Shown here: piece by piece, positions 1 to 51,800 of the stretch | How the letters are laid out: the number at the start of each line of letters is the position of its first letter | Position numbering within the stretch: position 1 is the first letter of the stretch | NCBI GenBank assembly: GCA_030141605.1 | Contig: JAQGDQ010000432.1 | Coordinates: 66,553 to 130,552 of the forward strand | Direction: 5' to 3' | DNA length: 64,000 bases | DNA from: Tubiluchus corallicola | Lineage: Eukaryota > Priapulida > Priapulimorpha > Priapulimorphida > Tubiluchidae | Notes under the pieces: generated by a model | What the model was told of the DNA's origin: nothing | The model's database searches: none | What the model saw: the letters and a program-made list of their open reading frames with translations, nothing else | Program-made: the position numbers and the translations under genes

Positions 1-87
1 TGACACTGAACAACTGTCACGCTACTGTCTACCACTTTTGTAGACCTATAATCTACAGTGTTATCTGAAGTAATTTTTGCTCTTAAG

Positions 88-649
88 TACCGTATTTTCC
101 CGTGTATAAGAGACCCTTTTTTGCTCAGAATTTTCACTTTAAAAATAGGGGGTCTCTTATACATGGGAGTAAGTCTTTTCAATAAGATGCATAAATTGTG
201 ACACTAATGATTTTAAAGAAATAAGTGCTCTACAACTGTTTTATTTCGAATAATTATAGTTTCCTTTCAATAAATCTTCTTCATGGCTAAATTCTAATGA
301 TAAAATTAATGTACCGGGTAAGTTATTATTTTTTTAAATGTCTCTTTGGTATTGGAGAGAAATCGATTGTTCTGCAGCCAATCAACGCATCTGCATAAGC
401 TCTCTGCATGCCCGTCGACGTCATTGATACGTCGGCAGAGGTCAACGAGATGAGTCAGCCTAAGCAAGGCGTGTCGCGTTCGACTATGAAGCGGTTGTAA
501 GCATTTTTGATGAGAGTGATGAGGAATTTAATGATTTCTATGATGAATAAAGTTATTCATTACCAAAAAGCTTTTTTCCACAATTTTTGCCTAAAAATTG
601 AAGGGGTCTCTTATACACAAGGGTCTCTTATACATGGGAAAATACGGTA
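88..649. mobile_element. MITE / non-autonomous Tc1-mariner-pogo type element, TA-flanked
   Basis: Terminal inverted repeats of about 27 bp begin CCGTATTTTCCCGTGTATAA at 90 and end as the complement at 647 with one mismatch. TA dinucleotides flank both ends (88-89 and 648-649), the target duplication typical of this superfamily. Two further copies of the subterminal motif GGGTCTCTTATACA lie inside, near 150 and 606, giving four potential transposase sites. On the plus strand about 470-550 reads an acidic tail (FDESDEEFNDFYDE then stop), which looks like the degraded C-terminus of a transposase of the pogo/Tigger kind; upstream frames are broken. Ends and TA are seen; superfamily is inferred. 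Confidence 0.85.
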
Positions 650-839
650 CCTAGAAAAATATTACGTTACGTTACGTTAGCGACGTGTTTATTACTAAAA
701 ACACAATTTGAAGAATAAAGTGTAACACTGCGTCTTGGTGAATGTATTTATAGTTTATGCATTTATAGTCAGGGAATAAACAATTTAACTGGTGAGCAGC
801 TACTGAAAGAGTGCACATTGTACTCAGTTTCGAATTCAA

Positions 840-1450
840 AAACCTAATGATTTTTTGAATAGTTAAATATATGTATAGTACTTATTTAAAACTTCTATGC
901 AAAAATTTAGTGACTTTTGAAATAGTTAAATATATGTATAGTACTTATTTAAAACTGCTATACAAAAACTTGATGATTTTTTGAATAGTTAAATATATGT
1001 ATAGTACTTATTTAAAACTGCTATACAAAGACTTAATGATTTTTGAAATAGTTAAATATATGTATAGTACTAATTGAAAACTGCTATACAAAAACTTAAT
1101 GATTTTTGGAATAGTTAAATATATGTATAGTACTAATTGAAAACTGCTATACAAAAATTTAATGATTTTGGAATAGTTAAATATATGTATAGTACTTATT
1201 AAAAACTGCTATATAAAAACTTAATGATTTTGGAATAGTTAAATATATGTATAGTACTAATTGAAAACTGTTATACAAAAACTTAATGATTTTTGAAATA
1301 GTTAAATATATGTATAGTACTTATTTAAAACAGCTAGGCAAAAATTTATTGATTTTTGAAATAGTTAAATATATGTATAGTACTTATTAAAAAGTGCTAC
1401 GCAAAGACTTAATGATTTTTGGAACAGTTAAAATATGCATATAGCACGAA
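840..1450. repeat. 63-bp tandem repeat (minisatellite), about 10 copies
   Basis: The motif AGTTAAATATATGTATAGTA recurs with a spacing of 62-63 bp (positions near 861, 924, 987, 1050, 1113, 1175, 1237, 1300, 1363, 1426). Units are AT-rich and differ by single bases and 1-bp indels; the last unit is the most diverged. No coding potential. Confidence 0.95.
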
Positions 1451-1919
1451 GTAAACACTACTGTAGTGACGGTTTGAAACGTTCGGATAGTCGAATCATT
1501 CAGATCGATTTGGCCCGGCAATGGTTTTCAACATTCCTGTTTGATCCGCAGCTCTTACGCAACTCGTCAGACCCATTTTGTTAATTGTCGTAGTACGTTG
1601 CTTGTTAAAAAAAGCTCAACTCTCCAAAGAAAATCTTAGTTAACCCAGGTGAAAAAACTTTAAAATTAATCATATTGAGTACCTCAAATTTCTTGGAGCA
1701 AATTTCTATTGTAGGCAAATAATCTACTGTAGATGCAACAACATATGCAGCTGCTCAAGTTAAAAAAACTTGCTAAACGCATACGAACAGCCGCATTATG
1801 TAGTTACAGACAACGTTCTGCCTGCTAAATTTGCAGATAATTCGACTCGGTTCTAAAATTGAAAGGCTTGGTAGTGAGGCTCAATTATTTGGCTTACACG
1901 TATATGTAATTCAAATTTA
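1451..1919. other. Unannotated stretch, probable intron 5 of the LPMO-like gene
   Basis: No exon with matched splice sites, repeat or RNA was recognised. It should be intronic if exon 5 of the LPMO-like gene splices onward past the left edge of the window. Confidence 0.4.
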
Positions 1920-1936
1920 CTAGCCAATGCACAAAC

Positions 1937-41499
<39,563 letters not shown>

Positions 41500-42120
41500 G
41501 GCGTCTCCTTTCAGTTCACTTCAAAGGTACACACTAAACTCCACTTCAAAAATTTACACGATTTTTTTTCTTGCTTAATAGTCACAAATCGTATCTCCGG
41601 CGTTTCGGCGACAACTAGACATTTGAGCACAAAAGAGACTCCAAACACCGAGGAAGAGAACCACCAGACAACAGCAAGCGCGGAGAAACTGGGCCACTCA
41701 CACCAACTGCTTACCCACCTGCGAAATGCACGAGTGCAGAGCGTCTTGCATGGTCAACCATCAACGGCCACCCTGCAGAATCGATTGTAGGACGGAGGGC
41801 GCGGTTTGGATCCGCCCTACAGGCCCGTAATGAATTAAGCAGATTACGCAAAGGAAGGTGATAATGGCGGTGTTATCGTATTGTGTTCTTGTCATTGATA
41901 TAATGAGAAAGAATGCCAGCCGTGTAGAGAAAACAAAGAAAACTTGATTCTGGATTGATTAGCGCGTGTCATTAGCATGATTTACGTAATTAAAGTGGTC
42001 ACGCTTGGTGGACGTTTGTTATTGGAGGAGCTGAAGGGAAAATGTAAAGTTAAGGGTGGTGGACCTTACCACAATAAATCATACCTAGAAACGTGAGTCA
42101 CTCTAATGCTATGTAATAGG
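41500..42120 (-). promoter_or_regulatory. Presumed 5' leader and promoter region of the LPMO-like gene
   Basis: Lies directly upstream of the exon 1 ATG. 41640-41820 is less AT-rich than average. No TATA box or initiator could be recognised and no transcription start can be set. Confidence 0.3.
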
Positions 42121-42420
42121 TCTAAATCAGACAGGTTCCCTTCTTTCTCTCTGACAGAGTTCTTTTACGAACGTTTAGCCAGGTCCTTTCCAGGAAAGGG
42201 AAGAATGTAAAAGACCAGCAAAAATAAAAGAGAAAAAAGAAGCGACGAATGAAACGAGGCGTGGAAAAGGAAATGGAAGAATGGAGAGAAAAAATAAAAG
42301 TAAAGGAGAATAAAGTGGAAGGGAACGACAGAAGTTGGGAGAGACAAGATGATTCGGAGGAGAGATGAGAAGAGCACGGGTGAGAGGAGAGGGAGGTGAA
42401 TTAAGTTTGGTAAATGAGAG
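42121..42420. repeat. Purine-rich tract upstream of the LPMO-like gene
   Basis: After a short TTCTTTCTCTCT pyrimidine run, 42185-42412 is strongly biased to A and G on the plus strand without a simple period. Could adopt triplex structure; otherwise unexplained. Confidence 0.7.
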
Positions 42421-43079
42421 TTTGGCTAGCCTACAAATCTCAATATTAAATACTTCGATTTTATCAATAGAAAGTGTGTACTTCCTCCATTAGAAAGAAA
42501 ATGGATAGAACTTCTTTATTGTGTTCAGTAACGCCTTGCCGATGTAATTTTTTATAGTTTATTCATTCATTTACTTTGTGTGCCACTAACCAAGTCATTA
42601 TAATTGTAAATATTTAAAACTGTTGTATGTAATTTTTTGTCCTGAATGTATATTTGCATGTATGAACCTAGAATTTGCAACAAAGACTTAATACCAAAAT
42701 CAAATCAAATAATTATGCATTTTATAATGTATGCATTTTATGACACAGCTGCCGAAATAAAGACTCTAATGTAAATTAGCAAACATAATAATTGCAGTTC
42801 ATTGTGACGTCATTTGTCTTCATCTAGTCAAATCTTCGAGGATGTTTTTAGTGCAATATTCTCACCATTAGTTTGGCTTTAAAAATCTAACTGGCATTAC
42901 GGCATTTAGTAGTGACGTGTCTTTGTGGTCAAGGAAATTAACTTCTTCGATGCGAAGACATTATAGGCATTTGATAAACTCTTCACTTACGTTTAGTTTG
43001 ACCCATTTACGCATCTGATATAACAAGTAAATATAATGGAGTAACCATAACATTTCACCTGCCAACTTTTCAGTAGCTA
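42421..43079. other. Intergenic stretch; retroposon-like end at 42540-42720
   Basis: AT-rich sequence ending in ACTTAATACCAAAATCAAAT CAAATAAT-like words resembles a LINE 3' tail but carries no coding similarity. Nothing else seen. Confidence 0.3.
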
Positions 43080-44333
43080 GGATTCACGTACACACATACA
43101 GGCTGCTTGATGGTTCTATATGCTAGGTGCCCATTCACGTACACACATGCAGGCTGCTTGATGGTTCTACATGCTAGGTGCCCATTCACGTACACACATA
43201 CAGGCTGCTTGATGGTTCTATATGCTAGGTGCCCGTTCACGTACACACATGCAGGCTGCTTAATGGTTCTATATGCTAGGTGCCCATTCACGTACACACA
43301 TGCAGGCTGCTCAATGGTTCTATATGCTAGGTGCCCATTCACGTACACACATGCAGGCTGCTTAATGGTTCTATATGCTAGGTGCCCATTCACGTACACA
43401 CATGCAGGCTGCTCAATGGTTCTATATGCTAGGTGGCCATTCACGTACACACATGCAGGCTGCTCAATGGTTCTATATGCTAGGTGCCCATTCACGTACA
43501 CACATGCAGGCTGCTCAATGGTTCTATATGCTAGGTGCCCATTCACGTACACAAATGCAGGCTGCTCAATGGTTCTATATGCTAGGTGCCCATTCACGTA
43601 CACAAATGCAGGCTGCTCGATGGTTCTATATGCTAGGTGCCCATTCACGTACACACATGCAGGCTGCTTGATGGTTCTATATGCCAGGTGCCCGTTCACG
43701 TACACACATACAGGCTGCTTGATGGTTCTATATGCTAGGTGCCCGTTCACGTACACACATGCAGGTTGCTTAATGGTTCTATATGCTAGGTGCCCATTCA
43801 CGTACACACATACAGGCTGCTCAATGGTTCTATATGCTAGGTGCCCATTCACGTACACACATGCAGGCTGCTCAATGGTTCTATATGCTAGGTGCCCATT
43901 CACGTACACACATGCAGGCTGCTTAATGGCTCTATATGCTAGGTGCCCATTCACGTACACAAATGCAGGCTGCTCAATGGTTCTATATGCTAGGTGGCCA
44001 TTCACGTACACACATGCAGGCTGCTTAATGGTTCTATATGCTAGGTGCCCATTCACGTACACACATGCAGGTTGCTTGATGGTTCTATATGCTAGGTGCC
44101 CATTCACGTACACAAATGCAGGCTGCTCAATGGTTCTATATGCTAGATGCCCATTCACGTACACACATGCAGGCTGCTCAGTGGTTCTATATGCTAGGTA
44201 CCCATTCACGTACACACATGCAGGCAGCTCAATGGTTCTATACGCTACGGTACCCATTCACGTACACACATGCAGGTTGCTTGATAGTTCTATATACTAG
44301 GTGCCCATTCACGTACACACATGCAGGCTGCTG
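43080..44333. repeat. 51-bp minisatellite, about 24 copies
   Basis: Units of GGTTCTATATGCTAGGTGCC then CATTCACGTACACACATGCA and GGCTGCTTAAT. Length 51 is 17 codons and units lack stops in some frames, giving frames of up to 397 codons on both strands (repeat MVLYARCPFTYTHAGCL). Variants (CATACAGG, CAAATGCAGG, CTCAATGG vs CTTGATGG) are interspersed. Lies between the two minus-strand genes. Confidence 0.97.
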
Positions 44334-45544
44334 ATAATTTGGGTTTTTATAGACAAAACATTTTTATATGCTCCCAGCTACGGAATCACCTATGTATAGC
44401 AGTCAGAGAACCATCCACTAAGAACAAAATAATATAATCCAGTAAATACACAATAATTATAGTGAAGACATTTTATTAGTAAATGTGATTGGGTAAAAAT
44501 GATTTGAAGTTGCTAATCACAAAAATTCGTAGAAACGTTGTAAAGATCATTGGAAAGATGTAATACTGGAATTCATTGTAACTAAGCTATAGCTCTATGA
44601 ATGTATATAAACTCATATGTATATCAATTGGCTTGCACTGTATCTGTATCTACATCATCATAAATTATCACAAAAAAACTGTAATAAACCTAATCCTAGT
44701 GTTTCATGGTTATTATTTCACGCTTCAATAATTTAAAACATGTAATATTGGTAAACAACAGTAGGTAGTTTGAAAAAGGATACTAATACATGGCTATTAC
44801 ATTTTCCTAAACTGGCAGTGAGCAAAATTTCAAATAGTTTAAGCTAAGAAATAAGCTTGCTAAGTGATAATAAATTATTACAGAATCAGAAAATGATTAC
44901 AGCAATTAAACTGATTTGATATGAAGTAATAAAAACAGAAACTAAAAGCAACCACATTTGCTTAACGAATACAAATCAATCTGAATTTACACTTCATTGA
45001 ATAAAAACCCTCAACAATAGTCTATACTGAATAAAATTACAAAATTGATAAAAATGTTACATTTTATAAAATATTTATGAAGATTGTAGATAGTATTACG
45101 CCCAGAAGTTCTAAATATACAGCAAAAATGACCAAGAATAAGTAAAATTATTACTGCACTCATCAAGTGCACGGCATTGAGGAATAAAAAGGAAAATTTA
45201 CAATGACATCAGCTGGAAAACTGTTTGGTTTAAAATTGTTAGCACAAATTTAATTACTTATGCATAAAGTTTTCACATTAACTAACTAAGCTAAAGACAA
45301 GCTCTGCATTTCTACCTAGTTGCTGGTTCTGGACACATTTGTCGTGAATAGTTTAATGTTACGCAGATGCTTATTCAATTTATATTGTAAGGAGTGAACT
45401 ATTTTAATTACAGATAGATAAAAAATTAATACATATTTCCCTTGATTTACACCTTGGTCAGTTGTACAAAAGCAAGAGAGAGAGAGAGAGATATTCTGAA
45501 TTGGTGTAGCCATCAGACTAAGAAAACTATGCAGATAATTAGGC
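44334..45544. other. Intergenic stretch without recognised features
   Basis: AT-rich; a (GA)9 run at 45475-45491 is the only repeat. Confidence 0.35.
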
Positions 45545-45965
45545 CAAATAAGTCTTTTCGCAGTTTCATGGTGCGCACGTGTAGTTGTTGTAGATCAAAA
45601 GTTAAGTAAACCATGGCAGTGCATCTTAACTACAACCCTCAGACGGCACATGGGTAAAACAAAGCCTTCTACTGCATCAGTTCAGTAACTTCAGTTGTTT
45701 TACGAGGACTTTACTTAATTGTGCCTTAGTTTGTGCGGTAGAGTGATTTACTAACAGAATCTTGCTAGGAAACAAGAAAAAATGAACTAGGTAAGGTTTT
45801 AGCTAGCTGTTAAAACGGTTACTATTACAATAGAATGGGTTACGAAGCATTGTCAAGTGTACACAAATGCACTGTCTGGTACACGTAACCGCTAACCTTT
45901 TCACGATCAGTATCAATCGCTGGAAATGTGAAAAGGCTTATTATAATATAGCATAACGAGATCCA
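45545..45965 (-). repeat. Second dispersed repeat family, copy 1
   Basis: Its reverse complement is collinear with 54325-54750. Shared words: TATAATAAGC.TTTTCAC, CCAGCGATTGAT, TGTAATAGTAAC, ACCTTACCTAGTTCATTTTT, GTTAGTAAATCACTCTA and CAACAACT.CA.GTGCGCAC. No transposon ends recognised. The 111-codon minus frame at 45840-46175 overlaps its start and is unexplained. Confidence 0.8.
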
Positions 45966-46179
45966 AATGAAACTGCTGAGTGGTGAAGAGGCTAGGATGA
46001 AAATGTTTCTTGCTCCAACCAAACTGTCTCTTAAAACCTTATGCACACAATCCAGTTTTTTTGCTAGAAAGAGAACACCACTTTGTTTTTCTTTCACACC
46101 TCTAATAAAGAGCTTGAAGGAATTGCTGTCATAATCTCCCAAAAAAAGACTTTTCGTTGCACAATACTGCGCCACGTCA

Positions 46180-48330
46180 GATTAATAATTGAAATCAGAC
46201 AGCAAGAACTTCTCAAAAAATAATCAATCGTAGAACTGAATGAATAAGCTGTAAGCTGTGCATTTTTACTAGACAGATAGCAATTGTTTATAGTTACTGA
46301 TTTTGCTAATATTGTTGGTGTTATTGTCCTTACTTTTGTGAAGATATTCCGTCACATTCATTAACAATAGCTGCCTGACAGTTTAAGCAAATGAATCTCA
46401 AAATTTATACAAGCTAAAATAATTCTGAAACAGAAATAGCACCAAAAAATGAGCAAAGTTATGAAAGAATTTGAACAAACAAGCAAATTAGGTAAAGATT
46501 TACAAATAAACAACCAAGAAAAAGCACATCACTTGGAAGACTAACTCTTTTCACTATGGGAAAAATACAAAATTACGATTATCAATGCAAACTTTGTTAA
46601 AAAACGGAATCAGAAAAACTAAATCAATCATAAAATAATTTATTATACCAATAAATTCTAGTTTTCTAATAATTTGCAAAATAAAATCAATTACACGCAC
46701 AAGACTAAATTCTAAAGCACGTAGAACAGATAAAAACTTAATATAAATGTACATAATAAATTCAAAGTGAAACCAAGTATAACTTGATCTCTTTCTACGA
46801 TAAACTCAATGATTTTAATTGCAAATAAAATAAACTAAATCTTAAACTGATTACGCAAAACACAATGGACGCACTTGCAAGACGTGGTGGTCAATGGTCA
46901 GTTATCAAAGTGTCAAGGACAATGATGCCATGACACTTAACACCACCACTGCCAGCCACTTTTTCTTGCCTCTTCAAATTAGTTTTCCATTTGCTGTGTA
47001 AATTCTTCCAGAAGCACATAATCGAAAATACGCAGGAGACGGATGAGCAGTGAATACAGCGCCATCTACATTCTCTTGGTACTTCAGAAGTTTACAAAGC
47101 ATCAAAGCGGATATCTGAAATAGTACGTAAACAAAATGTAAAGTGTAAATAATCAAGACACAGTTTAGTTGTATGTTTTACTACAAGATGGCACCACAGT
47201 GCACTGTGCAGCTAACCTAAGCTAAGTAGCGTTTGCATAATTCAAGTCTGAGTCACGACTTTCAGCAAAAAGTTATCACTTAGCAACTAAGAAATTTTGA
47301 AATATCAGTCAGTATAGCAACAATTACAGCACTTTAAAGTTGAAATCGAAATCTGTTTTAACCATCAAAGGCAAGCACGCACTGCTAGTGTGCAAAAACC
47401 AATTATTGCAACATTCCCAGGTCTAACCTGCCCATTTGATTCTTATATTCAAGGCATCTGTAAATTATAAAATTATGTTTACAAACAATAGGGATGTATA
47501 GTTTTAATGTAGGTGGGAAAATACAGGACATATCAAAGATAATAAAACACTTTTAGAAATTTTTTATTCATCATTAACAGGACCAAGAATAAACTTGATT
47601 CATGGTAATTTGTTTACCGTTCAGCCGAAAATCAGAGATGGAAACTCGTTCAGTTGTGTTAGTTCACATAAAACTTGTGCTTCTTGTTTTTCAAGTCAAT
47701 ACAAGTTTTGCGAGTTCCCATTTTCTTTAAATTTATTAAATTATTTTTCTCTTTTGGTTTGTTTTCGCCCTGCCATGTTGCACTTTGCAAGAACATCAAC
47801 AATCTGTGAAATATTATTGCTTCATAAAATCGTTTTCAGATTAAACAAACACCGTCATTAAGCAACCAGCCCAAGTAAAAACAATTACATTTCTTTAAGA
47901 TAAAATCACATACAAACGTAACAGCTCTTTTGCCCGTTATTCTCAACAGTGCACTAATGATAAAAAGTAAAAGCACAGCTTAATAAAGGAGTTCTACAAG
48001 TAAATTATAGTTGTCAGATATTAATTAAAATCTGATTTAAACTGAAAAAAAAATCGAAAGGTGACGAAAAACAATGCACAATTCGAATTTTTAATTACTT
48101 GAATTTCAAGTGGAATTGGATTTAATTAGAACAAATACTAAACAAGTCAACCATTTTTCTTTCATCAAATTGAGGATTTGTTTATCAAATGATGTTTGCA
48201 CTTATTTATTGTATCTTTCACAGATTACTGGATACAAGACGGCCATGTTTACATAAGTGTATCATAAATTTATAATATGAATACAGTCTAATGAGATATG
48301 ATAGAAGTTCAGCTATTATACTGTACAAAG
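46180..48330. other. Intergenic stretch / NIPSNAP 3' flank
   Basis: Contains an exon-like minus segment (47115-46974) with a good acceptor (ACGTACTATTTCAG) and an open frame to TGA, but no partner donor in phase was found. A polyadenylation signal for the NIPSNAP gene may be the AATAAA on the minus strand near 48210. No other gene seen. Confidence 0.35.
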
Positions 48331-48336
48331 GCATTA

Positions 48337-48650
48337 CAGTCAACCCTCGTTAAACTGGACTAATGGGGGGGGGTCCGGTTTAGCCGATTGTCCGATTTAT
48401 CCGATATGCCTATAAATGGCCTATATTATACAGGAATAATCACCTTAATAACGCCTATATACATTACACTATATACTATACTGTATATTACTTAAAATAG
48501 TTAACCTGTGAGGATAAAGAAATTATTGCGCAGGTGGTAGGCCGTGCAGACCGGGCTCGGACGGAAATCGGTCAGTTTCCTTTACCACGGATGACGTCCA
48601 TCTTATCCAATATCCGGGCTAACGAGGTCCGGTTTAACGAGGGTCGACTG
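48337..48650. mobile_element. Pogo/Tigger-like MITE, TA-flanked, in NIPSNAP 3' UTR region
   Basis: Starts CAGTCAACCCTCGTTAAACT and ends, in reverse, CAGTCGACCCTCGTTAAACC, flanked by TA (48335-48336, 48651-48652). Internal words TCCGGTTTA and TCCGATTTATCCGAT repeat. It sits 86 bp past the NIPSNAP stop codon, so it probably lies in the transcript's 3' UTR. Confidence 0.9.
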
Positions 48651-48735
48651 TACAATGAAACTATATTACATGTAGACGGCATACTGTCACATACCATATA
48701 CTATTTCACCCCATTTCATATAATTGCATCTGGTA

Positions 48736-48800
48736 CTATTGCAGTGGAGAGTACGGCATGGGTAGCAATATTCTACTGTTCACTTCCTCCATCAAAGGCA
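48736..48800 (-). CDS. NIPSNAP gene, terminal exon
   Basis: Acceptor TTATTTGTTTCAG. Completes Val and codes [20 protein letters not shown] then TAG, matching the 'VPL...M.SRIM.P...SPLQ' end of NIPSNAP proteins. Confidence 0.95.
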
Positions 48801-51800
48801 CTGAAACAAATAAATGAAAATTCAATAAATGCAGCTGCTTAATGAAAAAGATTATAAGTCATCCGTGATTAGTAAGCTGGTGTAAAACAGCAGTACGCAA
48901 ACAAGTGAAAACGTAAAAGCCAAGGTTATTCTAAGCAAAACCGGACCCAATCTTACACTGTAAGTCAAAACAATCGACTCTTTAAAATATTGAAAGGAAA
49001 CATACTATTTTTTTCAAAAATGACTTGCTTGAAAGAATCACTATCACACACGCACGCACGCACACACACACACACACAATTTCATATTCGCGCCACTAGT
49101 TCTTCACTGTTACATGCATTTTGCCATTTGCTAGTTAGACGGGCATTTCGGAAAGCGCTGCACAAAAAGCAGGTGCTGTACCTCTCAGTTCAGAAGTGTT
49201 AGTTTGTGACGAGTGTACAAAAGCAAAGTAAAGACGGCATAAAAGTAGTAAAACTCATCTCTCCAAAAGTAGTAAAACTTTCTCTCAAGTAGCTCACGGG
49301 TGTCTTTTTTAAGTACGTGAAGCAAAAATATTGAGTCAACTGCGGACAATTTCACATACATTTGAATAGAATGTACATACATCTGGCCCGTACCAGACAT
49401 TTTTGAGTCAATTAGGCAACTCATTCTGTTAACTGTGAGTCTAATAATTGGCTTCCACTATATAACAAAGCTTTCCTTGGAAAAGTAAAATCATTTTAAT
49501 GATTATTTTGATGAAAACATTGATGTTATTGATTCTGTTTGATGCTGCCATTAGCCAACACAAATGAAAGTGACTGTATTTGTTGTTTTTCAAAGAAGAA
49601 ACGAATCAGTTCAGCTAACTACAGATCCTGCTTCAAAGCACAAAAATTTCACCTCAAATAAACTTTCCCAACAATTTCCATAAATCATATAATCTCAATT
49701 ACTATAATGCACATTAAAACAATTAACGTAATACAAAACTAGTTATTCAAAATTAAATTCAATTTATTTTGTTTCTTACATATGAAAATAAGGAAACATG
49801 CAATTGCTATTTTAATGATTTTACACAGAGATGGGTGCCAAAAAACCAAAGGCTTATCGAGTCAAGTCATCATCACTATCCAATCAAAATCTAATTATGA
49901 TTAAGCAATGGCACAGTGCAGGGGCGGAACTAGGGGGGAGGGCGCCCCCCTTGTCAAAATTTGCGCCCCCCCCTGCAAAATCGGACAAATAATTTTTTTG
50001 CAGTGAAAATTGCAGTTCGCATGTAATCATTTTCAATATGAATTAGAATTAGGTAAAAAATGTTTGGTAGCTTCAGTGTATTATTTTCTTAAAACTTGTG
50101 TGTGACAAATTTCTGTAAATAACAATTTAGTTAGAGGCACATTAATAACGTTAGGTTAACTGAGAGTTAATTTTCTCATTATTGCTCTGTCCGCTACGCC
50201 GTCCTACACACACGCTAATTATAGGCCTGCATGCAGTATAAAAGGGGTTAAAATTGGCTTAACCATTATTTAACCACTTCGGATACCTCGCCCCCTCCCC
50301 AGAAAATTTTTGCGCCCCCCTGCTTGCCACATCTAGTTCCGCCCCTGGCACCGTGGCTGAAAGGCAGCAGTGTAACAAATAACAATTAGCATAGAATCAT
50401 ACAGATAAAACTAGCACAATACATTAGCGAATCAAATATCCTACTTGCATGACAGCTAATGTAGCACGATACGCGCTCTGAGTAGAATCACAAGTTATTT
50501 GCAGTCGCTATGTGAACAACAAGCTAAAGATCCCAGGACAAGGAGGTATTTCCCCACCCAGTTTATCAAATATTGTTGTGTTTTGTTTCTCTCGGAAGGC
50601 TCGCAGAGAAAACCAGAGAAAACCAGTTTATTATGCGAGAATTCTACAACACAAAGTATGAAGGAATGTGAAATGTTTACAGTAAATGTGATAATCTGGA
50701 AAAGTGAAAGCGTATCTGAGAATACAAGGATACAAGTGAATGTGAGAGAATGTGAGAGAGAATCAGAGAATGTACTTCAGCAGCCAACACTGCCTTATAT
50801 ATCAGTGGCAGTAGTAACTTCTACAAGGTAAGATGATTGTTCTACTGTACAATGGAATATTCCAGAATTCCACAACAAATATACAAAAGTGTATCTGGCC
50901 AGGCATACGCTCGAGCTCGCAGTAAACATGGTACCTGTGTTTGCCACGCACTTGTCCCATCCGGGTTTGCTCCAAGCAGCCTCCCTAGTCTCCTTCCTCG
51001 AGTGCAGATCATCATATGCTAAGTAAGTAAACATATCAGTAGTATGAATAATTTGTCTCTGAACCACTTTGGTATCAGAGAGCCACACAGGCAACCCTAC
51101 CGTACTACACATTTTAAAAAATGATCAGGAATGGCAATCGTAAGAAAACGTGACATTTTTATCTAAAATCATTGTAGCTAAACACAAGTCTTACGTAGGT
51201 TTAACTTTTCTGTTGACGAATAGCACTTTGGCAAAGATTCAAAATTGATGCGAAACAAGTAAAAATACTAAGTTCTAGTAAAACCTGATTACAGAAAATT
51301 ATTATTTTTGTAGTTTACTGACAACTACTATATAAATGCAAAAACACTAGCTTGATTTTCGAGAATAATAATGTTATTCACGACATTTTCTTATAAGAGG
51401 TTAGCACACTACAAGTTGAAGCACTCAACACCATGGCAATAACATTTACAGTTGTAGAGGGACCATTCAGCAATTTACACTTCTGATCTTATTATTTTTT
51501 TACATTAAAGTTCTATGATGTGCTACAACAGATTCTGAAAGCACATAGGTTGTAGCCAAGGAATGGATTATCACTAAATTACTGATCTCACTTTGACACA
51601 GTATCAAATTGCATGGCTTTTATCAAATAACACAAGCAGCAATTATTTTGAAGAAAAATAAAGTAAAAAGGTAGAATGAATCTTTTTTGAACAGTTTGAT
51701 ACTTAAACTGTTCCGATGACACAGCCAGTATGGCGCCTATACGTACCATAGATATGGTGTACCACATGCGCACTTCCGACGCCAGAAAAGAGTCCGGCTA

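Noticed and set aside
1920-1936. TAG as the true stop of the LPMO-like gene
   Set aside because: Possible, but a GTTTGT donor just upstream and the phase-1 overhang after CQFK favour splicing to a further exon. Not settled.
43070-44334. 395- and 397-codon frames on opposite strands
   Set aside because: Products of a 51-bp satellite whose unit is 17 stop-free codons.
46974-47115. Terminal exon of the NIPSNAP gene
   Set aside because: It has a good acceptor, but in the required phase it reads only DIRFDAL then stop. The exon at 48736-48800 matches the family C-terminus exactly.
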